From Streptomyces rugosispiralis (GTDB lineage Bacteria > Actinomycetota > Actinomycetes > Streptomycetales > Streptomycetaceae), in assembly GCF_024505145.1 (NCBI RefSeq), contig NZ_JANIAA010000029.1:1-64000 (forward strand): a DNA stretch of 64,000 nucleotides. Reading direction: 5' to 3'. The notes under the pieces were generated by a model, which saw only the letters and a list, made by a program, of their open reading frames with translations, was not told the origin of the DNA and did no database searches. Made by a program: the position numbers and the translations under genes. Positions 36,169 through 44,535 of the stretch are shown here, one piece after another; position 1 is the first letter of the stretch, and each line of letters begins with the position of its first letter.

Positions 36169-36564
36169 TCAAGGCGGCCCCGTCACATCGCCCCTGCTGA
36201 TCACGCCCAGCGCCCGCCCCGCCTCGACCACCGGGAGCCGCCCCACCGCATGCCGTCGCATCAGCGCGGCGGCCTCGGCCACCTCCTCGTCCGGCCCGAT
36301 CGTCACCGGATCCGGAGTGCATACGGCGTGGCAGGTGACGGCGAGAGGGTCGACGCCCTCGGCGACCGCGCGGAGGGTGATGTCGCGGTCGGTGAGGACG
36401 CCGAGCACCTCCCCTTCGCTGGCGACCAGCACATCGCCGATGTCCTGTGCGCGCATCAGCTGAGCCGCTTCCACCAGCGAGGCGTCGGGCCGCACCCAGA
36501 TCGCGGGCCGCGTCATGACCTCCCGCACGGGGCGCGTCGGATCGCGCGGTGGGTCCTGGGACAC
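36169..36564 (-). CDS. CBS-domain pair protein, Hrp1-like
   Basis: This 131-residue protein consists of two CBS motifs (REVMTRPAIWVRPDASLVEAA with VLTDRDI, then CTPDPVTIGPDEEVAEAAALM with GVISRGDV). The layout is that of mycobacterial hypoxic response protein 1 (Rv2626c). CBS pairs bind adenosyl ligands such as AMP, ATP or SAM. The GTG at 36564 has GGAGG 7 nt upstream. A SigB-like promoter candidate lies about 40 bp upstream. Its neighbours include an Rv2629-like protein, recalling the mycobacterial dormancy locus. Confidence 0.85.
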   Translation of the reverse strand: MSQDPPRDPTRPVREVMTRPAIWVRPDASLVEAAQLMRAQDIGDVLVASEGEVLGVLTDRDITLRAVAEGVDPLAVTCHAVCTPDPVTIGPDEEVAEAAALMRRHAVGRLPVVEAGRALGVISRGDVTGPP

Positions 36565-36602
36565 CTGTCCACCTCCCCTTCCTGGGTGATGTGCTGCCCG
36601 CA

Positions 36603-36628
36603 GTACCCAGCCGGGGCGGGGGGTATGC
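36603..36628 (-). promoter_or_regulatory. weak SigB-type promoter candidate for the CBS gene
   Basis: On the minus strand GCAT (36625-36628) and GGGTAC (36603-36608) are 16 bp apart, fitting GNNT-N14-16-GGGTAC. The -10 is perfect and the -35 is minimal. The expected leader is about 32 nt. Confidence 0.4.
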
Positions 36629-36697
36629 GCGACGGATACCCGCCGTCCGCAATCCATGAGCGATCCCCTACGTGTACGTGCCCGGGTGCGGCCTCGG

Positions 36698-37081
36698 CTA
36701 CGTGCTCGGGTGCAGCCCCAGCGCCGAGACCACCTCCTGCACGGTGTGGAACGTCCGGTCCGTCGGCAGTTCCTCGGCCAGCGCGATCAGCCCGTCCGGC
36801 GCGTGCCGGTCCTCCAGGACGCTCAGCAGCCCCTCACGATCCGCCGGGAACGACGTACGTCCCAGCCGGCGGGCGAACTCGAACCGCACCGCCTCGGCCT
36901 CACCGGTCGTCCCCCGCGCCGGGATCGGCCCCAGGGCGACCTCCGGGTCGTCGTCGGCGGCCGGCTCCGGGTCGTGCCACTCCTCGGCACGGGTCGGGTG
37001 CCCGGAGCGGATCAGCCCCTGGAGCTCGTGCTTCATCTCGTCGTCCTTGTGGACGCTCAGCCGGTCGCTGCCTCGCTGCAT
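36698..37081 (-). CDS. DUF2795 domain protein
   Basis: This 127-residue protein ends in a DUF2795 helical domain (about residues 65-125: VRFEFARRLGRTSFPADREGLL with LAEELPTDRTFHTVQEVV). The ATG at 37081 has AAGGGG 8 nt upstream. The N-terminus is charged. Function unknown; DUF2795 genes commonly accompany stress genes in Actinobacteria. It lies between the CBS and Rv2629-like genes on the same strand. Confidence 0.78.
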   Translation of the reverse strand: MQRGSDRLSVHKDDEMKHELQGLIRSGHPTRAEEWHDPEPAADDDPEVALGPIPARGTTGEAEAVRFEFARRLGRTSFPADREGLLSVLEDRHAPDGLIALAEELPTDRTFHTVQEVVSALGLHPST

Positions 37082-37140
37082 GTCGGTCCCCTTCCTCAGC
37101 GGGTCCGTGTGTCTCCCGGGTCGGTCATGTCCCGGGATGT

Positions 37141-38310
37141 TCAATTCGTGTCGCCCTCGTACGGCCAGCGCAGCAGTGCGCCGAGGCCGCCCACCGGGAT
37201 GTCGTCGCCGTTCGGCTCCGCCTCCGCCGGTGCCACCGTCAGCGCTTCGGCGCCGGTGGCCACGACCGAGCGGATCAGCGCGTCGTCGGCGCGGGCCGGG
37301 GACGGCCGGGTGTCGCCCAGGTACTGGACATCGGTGCGGCGCAGGGCCAGCTGGTCGGGTTCGGTGCCCACCCATACCTCGCGGTACAGATCGGGCCCGT
37401 CGGGGCGTATCAGCAACGAGCCTATGCGGTGCTCACGCGCCGCGTCGACCAGCGCCGGGACCCCCTCGGCCGCCTCCACGCGCCCACCGGAGGGCATCCG
37501 GCCGGCCCGGAACCGCTCCAGCGCCTCCTCGCCGCGCTCATGGGCGTACCTGGCCCGTGCGTCGTCCACCTCCTGGTCCAGCAGCCGGGCGGCGCGGCTG
37601 CCGGGCGGGGCGGAACCGGGGGCGCGGCCCCCGCGCGAGGTCTCCACCGTCGCCGAGCGCAGCTCCTTGGACAGCCGCTCGTGGACCGCGCGCCGCTCGC
37701 GCGGGTCCCCGGCCAGCACCACCAGATCCGCGCCGGTCTCCTGCCGGCAGGCGCCCAGCTCATCGGCGATCAGGGCCGCGTTCCGCTCCCAGGTGTTCTC
37801 CGTCTTGAGCTGGAAGTGGCGCTCCGACCAGTCGGCGGTGGCGGTCCGGTGCACCGGCCACTGCCGGCCCTCCACCGAGCCGACCCGGTCGCCGCCGTGC
37901 GCGTCGCGCAGCTCGACGTCCGCGCCGGTGCGGTCGATGTACGCCACCAGGCAGGACGGGTCCTCGCCGGTCAGCTCCAGCAGCGGTCCCACATGCGGAA
38001 GCGCCGACCAGCACGGGGGCTCGCTCACCGGCGGCGGGGCCGGCAGCGGAGTGTCGAGCACCACCTCACCGGCCGTGGCGAAGACGGCCCACCCGGCCGG
38101 TCCGGCACCGGGCGGCAGCTCGGCCAGCCTCTCGTACACCGCACGGCAGGTGGCCTGGTCGGCACCCTGCCCTTCCAGCCGGCGGCTCGCCTCGCGGGCG
38201 GCGCGTTCCTGCTCCTCGGCCGCGGACTCGTCGGGGTGGGAGGTGTCGAAGTAGACGCTGGCCCAGGGGCCGGGGCGGTCGTAGAGCGGTTGGAGATGTC
38301 CGAGTCGCAT
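37141..38310 (-). CDS. baeRF (bacterial eRF1-like / Vms1-type) protein, similar to Rv2629
   Basis: This 389-residue protein resembles mycobacterial Rv2629, a dormancy-regulon member. Shared segments include GPWASVYFDTSHP at the N-terminus, AYIDRTGADVEL, DLVVLAGDPRERRAVHERL and a C-terminal ADDALIRS...GGLGALLRW. The family is related to eRF1/Pelota and the peptidyl-tRNA hydrolase Vms1; its biochemical role in bacteria is not settled. No GGQ-like loop was seen. The ATG at 38310 has GGAGGG upstream. A good SigB-type promoter sits 32-56 bp upstream. Confidence 0.83.
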   Translation of the reverse strand: MRLGHLQPLYDRPGPWASVYFDTSHPDESAAEEQERAAREASRRLEGQGADQATCRAVYERLAELPPGAGPAGWAVFATAGEVVLDTPLPAPPPVSEPPCWSALPHVGPLLELTGEDPSCLVAYIDRTGADVELRDAHGGDRVGSVEGRQWPVHRTATADWSERHFQLKTENTWERNAALIADELGACRQETGADLVVLAGDPRERRAVHERLSKELRSATVETSRGGRAPGSAPPGSRAARLLDQEVDDARARYAHERGEEALERFRAGRMPSGGRVEAAEGVPALVDAAREHRIGSLLIRPDGPDLYREVWVGTEPDQLALRRTDVQYLGDTRPSPARADDALIRSVVATGAEALTVAPAEAEPNGDDIPVGGLGALLRWPYEGDTN

Positions 38311-38341
38311 GTACTCCCTCCAGATTTCGCGTCCCCCACGC

Positions 38342-38366
38342 GTACCCATGACGACGCCATCGACAC
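38342..38366 (-). promoter_or_regulatory. SigB-type promoter candidate for the baeRF gene
   Basis: On the minus strand GTGT (38363-38366), 15 bp, then GGGTAC (38342-38347): an exact fit to GNNT-N14-16-GGGTAC. The expected leader is about 25 nt and includes the RBS. Confidence 0.55.
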
Positions 38367-38576
38367 GAGGTCGTCGGGACGATTGGGGGTGAGGTTCGAA
38401 GCCGGGGTTTGAGGCTCGTGGGGGAGGGGGACCCGTCGATCGGCCGAGCGGCCCGTAGGGAGTGGGGAGCGGCGCCGGACGCGGGACATCAGGGGCCGGG
38501 TCCGGCGCCGTGCTCTGTCCAAACGCCCTGCGGAAGTGCCCGCGTACCCGTGGTCCGCTCGTCGTTTACGAGGACT

Positions 38577-38601
38577 GTTAGCGCGGATGGGGCACGGGTA
38601 C
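38577..38601 (+). promoter_or_regulatory. SigB-type promoter candidate for the holin-like gene
   Basis: GTTA (38577-38580), 15 bp, then a perfect GGGTAC (38596-38601). The ATG is only 10 bp further on, so the mRNA would be nearly leaderless; this agrees with the absence of a clear RBS. Nothing else was recognised in 38367-38576. Confidence 0.4.
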
Positions 38602-38611
38602 CCGGCGGCGC

Positions 38612-39118
38612 ATGACTGATAAATCGGCCTATCCGAAGGCGGGCATACCCTCGGCCGGAGAGCTGGCGGAGCCGGTCGCACGAGCCGTCCGCGAAGAGGT
38701 CCGCCGGGAGCTGCGGGAGCAGTCCGGGCGGCGCGCGGTCCGCCTCTACGGTGGCGCGGCGGCGGCCGCGCTCTACGCGGGGGGTGCGCTGACGGCGTGC
38801 CTGGTGTTGCTGTTCGCGTTGGCGCTTCCGGGGTGGGCGGCGGCGCTGGTCGTCTTCGCGCTGTTGCTGGTGGTGGCGGGGTGGCTGAAGAACGAGGCGG
38901 GGCAGGGGGCGGGGCGACGGCCCGGCGCGCCGTCGGCGCCCTCGACGCCTTCCGCGCCCGCTGCCCCTTCGGAGCCCGCCGGTCCCGCCGGTGGTCCCGC
39001 CGGTCCTCCTGGTCCTGCCGGTGGTCCCGCCGGTGGTCCTGCCGCGCCTCCGACGCCTCCGGGCACGCCGGGGCCGGGGGCGCCTCCTCAGCCTCCTCAT
39101 CCTCCTCACCCGGGGTGA
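38612..39118 (+). CDS. holin-superfamily-like membrane protein
   Basis: This 168-residue protein resembles the putative actinobacterial phage holin family (superfamily III) found as housekeeping genes in Streptomyces. A charged amphipathic N-terminus (GELAEPVARAVREEVRRELREQ) precedes two membrane helices (about 45-70 and 73-90). Residues 100-168 are an extreme Pro/Gly/Ala tail. No phage genes lie nearby, so a lytic role is unlikely. It is 6 bp upstream of the TIGR03086 gene. Confidence 0.75.
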   Translation: MTDKSAYPKAGIPSAGELAEPVARAVREEVRRELREQSGRRAVRLYGGAAAAALYAGGALTACLVLLFALALPGWAAALVVFALLLVVAGWLKNEAGQGAGRRPGAPSAPSTPSAPAAPSEPAGPAGGPAGPPGPAGGPAGGPAAPPTPPGTPGPGAPPQPPHPPHPG

Positions 39119-39124
39119 TCGCTC

Positions 39125-39700
39125 ATGGCGGAGAATCCGCTGCTGACCAGGCACGGTGAGGCGCTGGACCTCTTCACCGAACGGGTGCACGCGATCCGGC
39201 CCGATCAGTGGGACGACCCGACGCCCTGCACCGAGTGGACCGTACGCGACCTGGTGAACCATCTCGCGGTCGAGCAGATGTGGGTGCCGCCGCTGGTCCG
39301 GGAGGGGGCGAGCGTCGGCGACCAGAGCGATGCGCTGGAGGGCGATCTCCTCGGCGACGACCCCGTCGCCACGTGGGACGTGGTGGCGACCGCGGCGCGG
39401 GACGCCTTCCGCGAGCCGGGGGCGCTCGACCGGGTGGTCGGCCTCTCGTACGGGGAGAGTCCGGCGACGCATTACTGCGCGCAGATGACGGCTGACGCGG
39501 TGGTGCATGCGTGGGATTTGGCGCGGGCGATCGGGGCGGATGAGCGCATTCCCAAGCCGCTGGTGGACTTCTCGGTGCGGGAGGTCGCGCCGTACGCGGC
39601 GGATTTGGAGGAGAGCGGGCTGTTCGCGGCGCCGGTTGAGCCTCCGGCGGGGGCGGATGCGCAGGCTCGGCTCCTGGCCCTTCTGGGCCGCGAGGCGTAG
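39125..39700 (+). CDS. TIGR03086 family metal-binding protein (DinB-like)
   Basis: This 191-residue four-helix protein of the maleylpyruvate-isomerase/DinB group carries the opening PTPCTEWTVRDLVNHL and the later ADAVVHAWDLARAIG; the histidines in these motifs bind metal. Related enzymes use mycothiol, an actinobacterial thiol, so thiol-dependent detoxification is possible. It follows the holin-like gene by 6 nt and is convergent with the catalase operon. Confidence 0.85.
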   Translation: MAENPLLTRHGEALDLFTERVHAIRPDQWDDPTPCTEWTVRDLVNHLAVEQMWVPPLVREGASVGDQSDALEGDLLGDDPVATWDVVATAARDAFREPGALDRVVGLSYGESPATHYCAQMTADAVVHAWDLARAIGADERIPKPLVDFSVREVAPYAADLEESGLFAAPVEPPAGADAQARLLALLGREA

Positions 39701-39795
39701 GCGGATTCCCCACCCCGCCCCTTCCCGAAAGCCCCGAAAGCGGGGGCTCCGCAAACGCCTGGCTCCGCAAACGCCGGAGGGGCTGAATTGGCGGT

Positions 39796-39834
39796 GGGGG
39801 TGTTGAGCGGAGGCAAAGTCCGCTCAACACCCCC
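39796..39834. terminator. bidirectional terminator between TIGR03086 and catalase
   Basis: Bases 39796-39811 and 39819-39834 form a perfect 16-bp stem with a 7-nt loop in the 167-bp convergent gap. Confidence 0.85.
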
Positions 39835-39867
39835 ATCCGCATATCGGCCCACCGCGCCCCGCGGAAT

Positions 39868-41967
39868 TCAGCAGCGGACCCGGGGCCGGTCCCAGTGGCG
39901 GTGGGCGGCCAGGGCTTCGGTGAAGGCTTGGGTGAATTCCTGGCTGGCCGTGCCCGTCGTGGTGTCCGTGACGACGCCGCGGTCGGTGCAGACGTGGCCG
40001 TGGCCGGAGGCGATGTGGAGGCCCTCCGGGTCGAGGGAGGAGAGGATGCCGACGCCGGAGCCCAGGGCGCCGATGGGCTTGCCGTGACGGTAGGCGTCGC
40101 GGACGAAGCGCATGGCCTCGCTGTCGGAGGCCAGGCCGGGGGTGCCGGTGGGGCCGCCGGGGAGGAGGACGGCGTCGTAGAGGACGGAGGCGACCGTGGG
40201 AAGGGCGCGGTCCACCGCGTAGCCGTTGCCGTCGGCGCCGAGCACCTTGCCGTCGTGCGGGGCGAGGGCCTCGACGATGGCGCCCTGGGCGGTGAGCGCC
40301 TCCTGGGCCTGGGTGAGCTGACCGGTGTCCACGCCGTCCATGACCAGTACCGCGATCTGGCGGGTGCGGATCGAGCCGTCGCCCTGGAGGTTGTCGATGC
40401 TCAGCGCGGGCGAGGCCTGCGGCTTGTGGTTGTTGGCGCCGGGCTCCGGCAGCGCCACGCCGATGCCCTGGGCCACCTGCGAGGCCAGGTCGTAGTCGAC
40501 CCGGGCCAGCTGTTCGACCGTGCGCTCCCGCACCTGCACCGCGCCGACCTTGCCCAGCTCGAAGCGGAAGGCGTCCACGATATGGCGCCGCTCCCAGTCG
40601 CTCATGCTGTTCCAGAACAGCGCGGCCTGGCTGTAGAAGTCCTTGAAGGACTCGCTCCGCTTGCGGATCTTATGGCCCTCGACCCGCTCCGCGTAGTGGG
40701 AGAAGGCATAGCCGTCCGCCCCCGCGAGCGCCGGGCAGCCGCCGCCGAGCGAGTTGGGGGAGTAGTTCGTCCCCCGGTGGAGCGTGGTCTGGTGGTAGCC
40801 GTCCCGCTGGTTGGTACGGGCCGGGGTGACCGGCTGGTTGACCGGGATCTGCGCGAAGTTGGGCCCGCCCAGCCGGATGAGCTGGGTGTCCAGATACGAG
40901 AAGTTGCGGGCCTGCAGCAGCGGGTCGTTGGTGAAGTCGATGCCGGGGACCACGTTCGCGGTGTGGAAGGCCACCTGCTCGGTCTCCGCGAAGAAGTTGT
41001 CCGGGTTGCGGTTCAGGACCATGCGGCCGATCGGCCGCACCGGCACCTGCTCCTCCGGAATGATCTTCGTGGGGTCGAGCAGATCGACGTCGAAGTTGAA
41101 CTCGTCCTCCTCCGGGATCAGCTGCACCCCCAGCTCGTACTCGGGGTACTGACCCGCCTCGATCGCCTCCCACAGATCGCGCCGGTTGAAGTCCGGATCG
41201 CGGCCCTGGCACTCCTGTGCCTCGTCCCACACCAGCGAGTGCACGCCCAGCTTCGGCTTCCAGTGGAACTTCACAAAGGTGCCGTGGCCCTGGGCGTCCA
41301 CGAAGCGGAAGGTGTGCACCCCGAAGCCCTGCATCATCCGGTAGCTGCGCGGAATCGCCCGGTCCGACATCAGCCACATCATCATGTGCATGGTCTCGGG
41401 CTGGAGGGAGACGAAGTCCCACAGGGTGTCATGGGCGGAGGCGCCGGTCGGGATGTCGTTCTGCGGCTCCGGCTTGAGCGCGTGCACGAAGTCGGGGAAC
41501 TTGATCCCGTCCTGGATGAAGAAGACCGGCATGTTGTTGCCGACCAGGTCGTAGTTGCCCTCCGAGGTGTAGAACTTCGTCGCGAAGCCCCGTACGTCCC
41601 GCACCGTGTCCGCCGAGCCCCGGGGCCCCTGCACGGTGGAGAACCGCACGAAGACCGGGGTGCGCACGGACGGATCCTGGAGGAAGGCGGCGCGGGTGAA
41701 CTCCGCGCAGGACTCGTACGGCTCGAAGTAGCCGTACGCGCCCGCGCCCCGCGCGTGCACCACCCGCTCCGGGATGCGCTCATGGTCGAAATGGGTCAGC
41801 TTTTCGCGGAAGTGGAAGTCCTCCATCAGGGTGGGGCCGCGTTCGCCCACGGTGAGGGAGTCATCGGTGTGGTCGACGGCCACGCCCTGGTCGGTGGTCA
41901 GCGGCCCCTCGGCGGGGTCGGGCGCGCGGTACATGTCGCGCTGCCGCTCCTTGCGGTCCTCCGTCAT
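39868..41967 (-). CDS. katE: large-subunit monofunctional catalase (HPII/clade 2)
   Basis: This haem catalase dismutates hydrogen peroxide. The 699-residue length and a C-terminal flavodoxin/DJ-1-like domain (about 545-690) mark the large-subunit clade. H71 in RVVHARGAGAYGYF is the distal histidine. The distal asparagine is in VGNNMPVFFIQD and the proximal tyrosine in NFSYLDTQLIRLGG. In the DJ-1-like domain the usual nucleophilic cysteine position reads GALGSGV, so that domain is not catalytic, as in E. coli HPII. It overlaps the upstream DJ-1 gene by 4 bp (ATGA), so it is co-translated with a DJ-1 protein that keeps the cysteine. Confidence 0.95.
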   Translation of the reverse strand: MTEDRKERQRDMYRAPDPAEGPLTTDQGVAVDHTDDSLTVGERGPTLMEDFHFREKLTHFDHERIPERVVHARGAGAYGYFEPYESCAEFTRAAFLQDPSVRTPVFVRFSTVQGPRGSADTVRDVRGFATKFYTSEGNYDLVGNNMPVFFIQDGIKFPDFVHALKPEPQNDIPTGASAHDTLWDFVSLQPETMHMMMWLMSDRAIPRSYRMMQGFGVHTFRFVDAQGHGTFVKFHWKPKLGVHSLVWDEAQECQGRDPDFNRRDLWEAIEAGQYPEYELGVQLIPEEDEFNFDVDLLDPTKIIPEEQVPVRPIGRMVLNRNPDNFFAETEQVAFHTANVVPGIDFTNDPLLQARNFSYLDTQLIRLGGPNFAQIPVNQPVTPARTNQRDGYHQTTLHRGTNYSPNSLGGGCPALAGADGYAFSHYAERVEGHKIRKRSESFKDFYSQAALFWNSMSDWERRHIVDAFRFELGKVGAVQVRERTVEQLARVDYDLASQVAQGIGVALPEPGANNHKPQASPALSIDNLQGDGSIRTRQIAVLVMDGVDTGQLTQAQEALTAQGAIVEALAPHDGKVLGADGNGYAVDRALPTVASVLYDAVLLPGGPTGTPGLASDSEAMRFVRDAYRHGKPIGALGSGVGILSSLDPEGLHIASGHGHVCTDRGVVTDTTTGTASQEFTQAFTEALAAHRHWDRPRVRC

Positions 41968-42518
41968 CGTGCCGATCCCTTCGTCGTCTTCGCGAACTCC
42001 TCCAGGAACGCCTCGCGGAACGCCTTGAGATCATCCGGCTTACGGCTGGTGATCAGGGCGTTGGGCCCGCCGGTGCAGACCTTGACCTGCTCGTCCACCC
42101 AGGTTCCGCCGGCGTTGGTGATGTCGGTGCGCAGACTCGGCCAGGAGGTCAGGGTGCGGCCGCGTACGACATCGGCCTCCACCAGCGTCCAGGGGGCGTG
42201 GCAGATCGCGGCCACCGGCTTGCCCGCGTCGAAGAAGCCCTTGGCGAAGGCGACGGCCTTGCCGTCCAGGCGCAGGAAGTCGGGGTTGGCCACCCCGCCG
42301 GGCAGCACCAGGGCGTCGTACTCCTCGACCGTCGCGTCCTTCACGACCTGGTCGACCTCGAAGGTGTCCGCCTTGTCGAGATGGTCGAACGCCTGGATGC
42401 GGCCGGGTTTGGTGGACACCAGACGGGGCGTGCCCCCGGCGTCCCGGACCGCCTGCCAGGGGTCGGTCAGCTCGACCTGTTCCACGCCTTCCGGGGCGAC
42501 GAGAAAGGCGACCTTCAT
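41964..42518 (-). CDS. DJ-1/PfpI family protein (type 1 glutamine amidotransferase-like)
   Basis: This 184-residue PfpI/YhbO-like protein keeps the nucleophile elbow AAICHAPW with its cysteine and histidine, the acidic partner near the N-terminus (FLVAPEGVEQVEL) and VLPGGVANPD. The family protects against glyoxal, oxidative or protein-carbonyl stress; the exact activity is debated. It lies just upstream of, and overlaps, the catalase gene. A SigB-type promoter candidate lies 60 bp upstream. Confidence 0.9.
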   Translation of the reverse strand: MKVAFLVAPEGVEQVELTDPWQAVRDAGGTPRLVSTKPGRIQAFDHLDKADTFEVDQVVKDATVEEYDALVLPGGVANPDFLRLDGKAVAFAKGFFDAGKPVAAICHAPWTLVEADVVRGRTLTSWPSLRTDITNAGGTWVDEQVKVCTGGPNALITSRKPDDLKAFREAFLEEFAKTTKGSAR

Positions 42519-42577
42519 TGCTGCTCACGTCCTTCCGGTCTCTTCCGGTCCGGGTTCGCATCCGTCCGGTGCGGCGG

Positions 42578-42603
42578 GTAGCCAGCGCGGACGGGGTCGA
42601 AAC
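42578..42603 (-). promoter_or_regulatory. SigB-type promoter candidate for DJ-1/catalase
   Basis: On the minus strand GTTT (42600-42603), 16 bp, then GGCTAC (42578-42583), one base off GGGTAC. It would drive the two-gene oxidative-stress operon. Confidence 0.45.
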
Positions 42604-42624
42604 GGGAACATCAGGTGCGTCAGA

Positions 42625-42677
42625 CCTCGTCCGACGTCCTCTTCCGGTTCAGTCCTCGTCCGACGTCCTCTTCCGGT
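42625..42677. repeat. 24-bp direct repeat spanning the end of the TPP gene
   Basis: Bases 42625-42648 and 42654-42677 are identical, with a 29-bp period. The inner copy encodes the C-terminal RKRTSDED of the TPP enzyme and the outer copy lies just past its stop codon, so the gene end has been duplicated. Confidence 0.9.
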
Positions 42678-44454
42678 GCGGCAGGAACTCCTGCACCTTC
42701 GCCTTCAGGCCCTGGCGGACCATGCCCGCCCGGTCCGGGTCGCCCTTGATGATCGACTCGGCCGTGGCCTCCATCTGCTCCCAGGTGGCGTGCGGCGGGA
42801 TCGGGGGGACGTCCGGGTCGGTGAGGAACTCCACGACCGCCGGGCCGTCCGCGCTCAGCGCCTCCCGCCACGCCCCCTCGACCTGCTCGGGCTTCTCCAC
42901 CCGGATGCCGGTCATACCGAGCGATTCGGCGAACCGCGCGTAGGAGACATCGGGGATCGTCTGTGAGGGCAGGAACTGCGGCGCCCCGCCCATCGCCCGC
43001 ATCTCCCAGGTGACCTGGTTGAGGTCCTGGTTGTTCCAGACGGCGATCACCAGCCGGGGGTCCTCCCACAACTGGCGGTACTTGGCCACGGTGATCAGCT
43101 CCGCCAGGCCGTTCATCTGCATCGCGCCGTCCCCGACCAGCGCCACCGCCGGCCGGTCCGGACGGGCGAACTTGGCGCCGATGGCGTACGGCACCCCGCA
43201 GCCCATCGTGGCCAGCGTGCCCGACAGCGAGCCGCGCATCTCGCCGCGCATCCGCAAGTGGCGGGCGTACCAGTTGGCGACGGAGCCGGAGTCGCAGGTG
43301 ACGATGGTGTCGGAGGGCAGCAGCGGGTCCAGGCAGTGGGCCACGTACTCGGGGTTGACCGGGTCGGCGGACACCTCCGCGCGGGCGCCCATCACCTCGC
43401 GCCAGCGCCGTACGCCCGCGACGATCTCCTCCTGCCAGTCCCGCGCCTCCTTGCGCTCCAGCCGCGGCAGCAGCCGCAGCAGGGTCTCGCGCGCGTCGCC
43501 GACCAGATTGACCTCGTACGGATAGCGCATCCCGATCATGTGCGGATCGAGATCGATCTGGACCCCGCGCGCCTTGCCGAACTCCGGCAGGAACTGGCTG
43601 TACGGAAAGCTGGAGCCGATGGTGAGCAGGGTGTCGCAGTCCCGCATCAGCTCGTACGAGGGCCGGGTGCCCAGCAGTCCGGTGGACCCGGTGACATAGG
43701 GCAGTTCATCGCTGAGCACATCCAGGCCGAGCAGCGCCTTGGCGACCCCGGCGCCGAGGGTCTCGGCGGCCCGCTGGACCTCCTTGCGCGCCCCGGCCGC
43801 GCCCTGGCCGACCAGGATCGCCACCCGCTCGCCCGCGTTCAGCACCTCCGCGGCCCGCTCCACCGCGCTGTTGGAGGGCACCGCGGACCAGCCGCTGCGG
43901 TCCAGGCTGGAGGGCACCATCTTGAACTCATGGGTGGGCGCGGAGTAGTCGAGGTCCTGCACATCCGCCGGGATGATCACGGCGGTGGGGGCGCGGCGGG
44001 CGTAGGCGGTGCGGATGGCCCGGTCCAGGACGTTGGGCAGCTGCTCGGGGACGGTGACCGTCTCCAGGAAGTCGGAGGCAACGTCCTTGAAGAGGCTGTG
44101 CAGATCCACCTCCTGCTGGTACGAGCCGCCCATCGCGCTGCGGTGGGTCTGGCCGACCAGCGCCACCACCGGGACGTGGTCCAGCTTGGCGTCGTACAAC
44201 CCGTTCAGCAGGTGGATCGCGCCGGGTCCCGAGGTGGCCGCGCAGACGCCGAGGCGGCCGCTGAACTTGGCGTAGCCGACGGCCTGGAACGCGGCCATCT
44301 CCTCGTGCCGGGCCTGGATGAACCGGGGCTCGTTCTCGGCCCGCCCCCACGCGGCGAGCAGGCCGTTGATTCCGTCTCCCGGGTAGCCGAACACATGCTC
44401 GACACCCCACTCCGATAGTCGGGCGAGGATGTAGTCGGCCACTTTCATGGTCAT
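42649..44454 (-). CDS. thiamine pyrophosphate-dependent enzyme, pyruvate-oxidase-like
   Basis: This 601-residue protein belongs to the TPP family of POX/acetolactate synthase/glyoxylate carboligase. The N-terminal TPP-Pyr domain has FGYPGDGINGLL and the activating glutamate in RHEEMAAFQAVGYAK. A middle domain (about 190-330) could bind FAD or a nucleotide. The C-terminal TPP-PP domain has GDGAMQMNGL...WNNQD. Pyruvate oxidase (PoxB-like) is the closest remembered match, but acetolactate-synthase-like activity is not excluded. It follows the LLM gene on the same strand. The start is 44454, with a second ATG at 44448. Confidence 0.87.
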   Translation of the reverse strand: MTMKVADYILARLSEWGVEHVFGYPGDGINGLLAAWGRAENEPRFIQARHEEMAAFQAVGYAKFSGRLGVCAATSGPGAIHLLNGLYDAKLDHVPVVALVGQTHRSAMGGSYQQEVDLHSLFKDVASDFLETVTVPEQLPNVLDRAIRTAYARRAPTAVIIPADVQDLDYSAPTHEFKMVPSSLDRSGWSAVPSNSAVERAAEVLNAGERVAILVGQGAAGARKEVQRAAETLGAGVAKALLGLDVLSDELPYVTGSTGLLGTRPSYELMRDCDTLLTIGSSFPYSQFLPEFGKARGVQIDLDPHMIGMRYPYEVNLVGDARETLLRLLPRLERKEARDWQEEIVAGVRRWREVMGARAEVSADPVNPEYVAHCLDPLLPSDTIVTCDSGSVANWYARHLRMRGEMRGSLSGTLATMGCGVPYAIGAKFARPDRPAVALVGDGAMQMNGLAELITVAKYRQLWEDPRLVIAVWNNQDLNQVTWEMRAMGGAPQFLPSQTIPDVSYARFAESLGMTGIRVEKPEQVEGAWREALSADGPAVVEFLTDPDVPPIPPHATWEQMEATAESIIKGDPDRAGMVRQGLKAKVQEFLPHRKRTSDED

Positions 44455-44474
44455 GGTGGGTCATCGCTCCTCTC

Positions 44475-44533
44475 GGCGATCGCGTTCTTCCCGGCGATCG
44501 CTCGTCCTGGCGATCGCTCGTCCCGGCGATCGC
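44475..44533. repeat. four GGCGATCGC palindromic repeats
   Basis: GGCGATCGC occurs at 44475, 44493, 44509 and 44525 (periods 18, 16, 16) and fills the gap between the LLM and TPP genes. Each contains the palindrome GCGATCGC. It is a tandem array in a transcribed intercistronic spacer and could form RNA structure. Confidence 0.9.
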
Positions 44534-44535
44534 GG

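Noticed and set aside
38311..38341. Longer start for the baeRF protein at 38349
   Set aside because: The extra 13 residues are not family-like, and GGAGGG is ideally placed for ATG 38310, which also lies downstream of the promoter candidate.
38612..39118. Prophage suggested by a holin-like gene
   Set aside because: No endolysin, structural, integrase or attachment sequences are nearby. The family is common as a chromosomal gene in Streptomyces.
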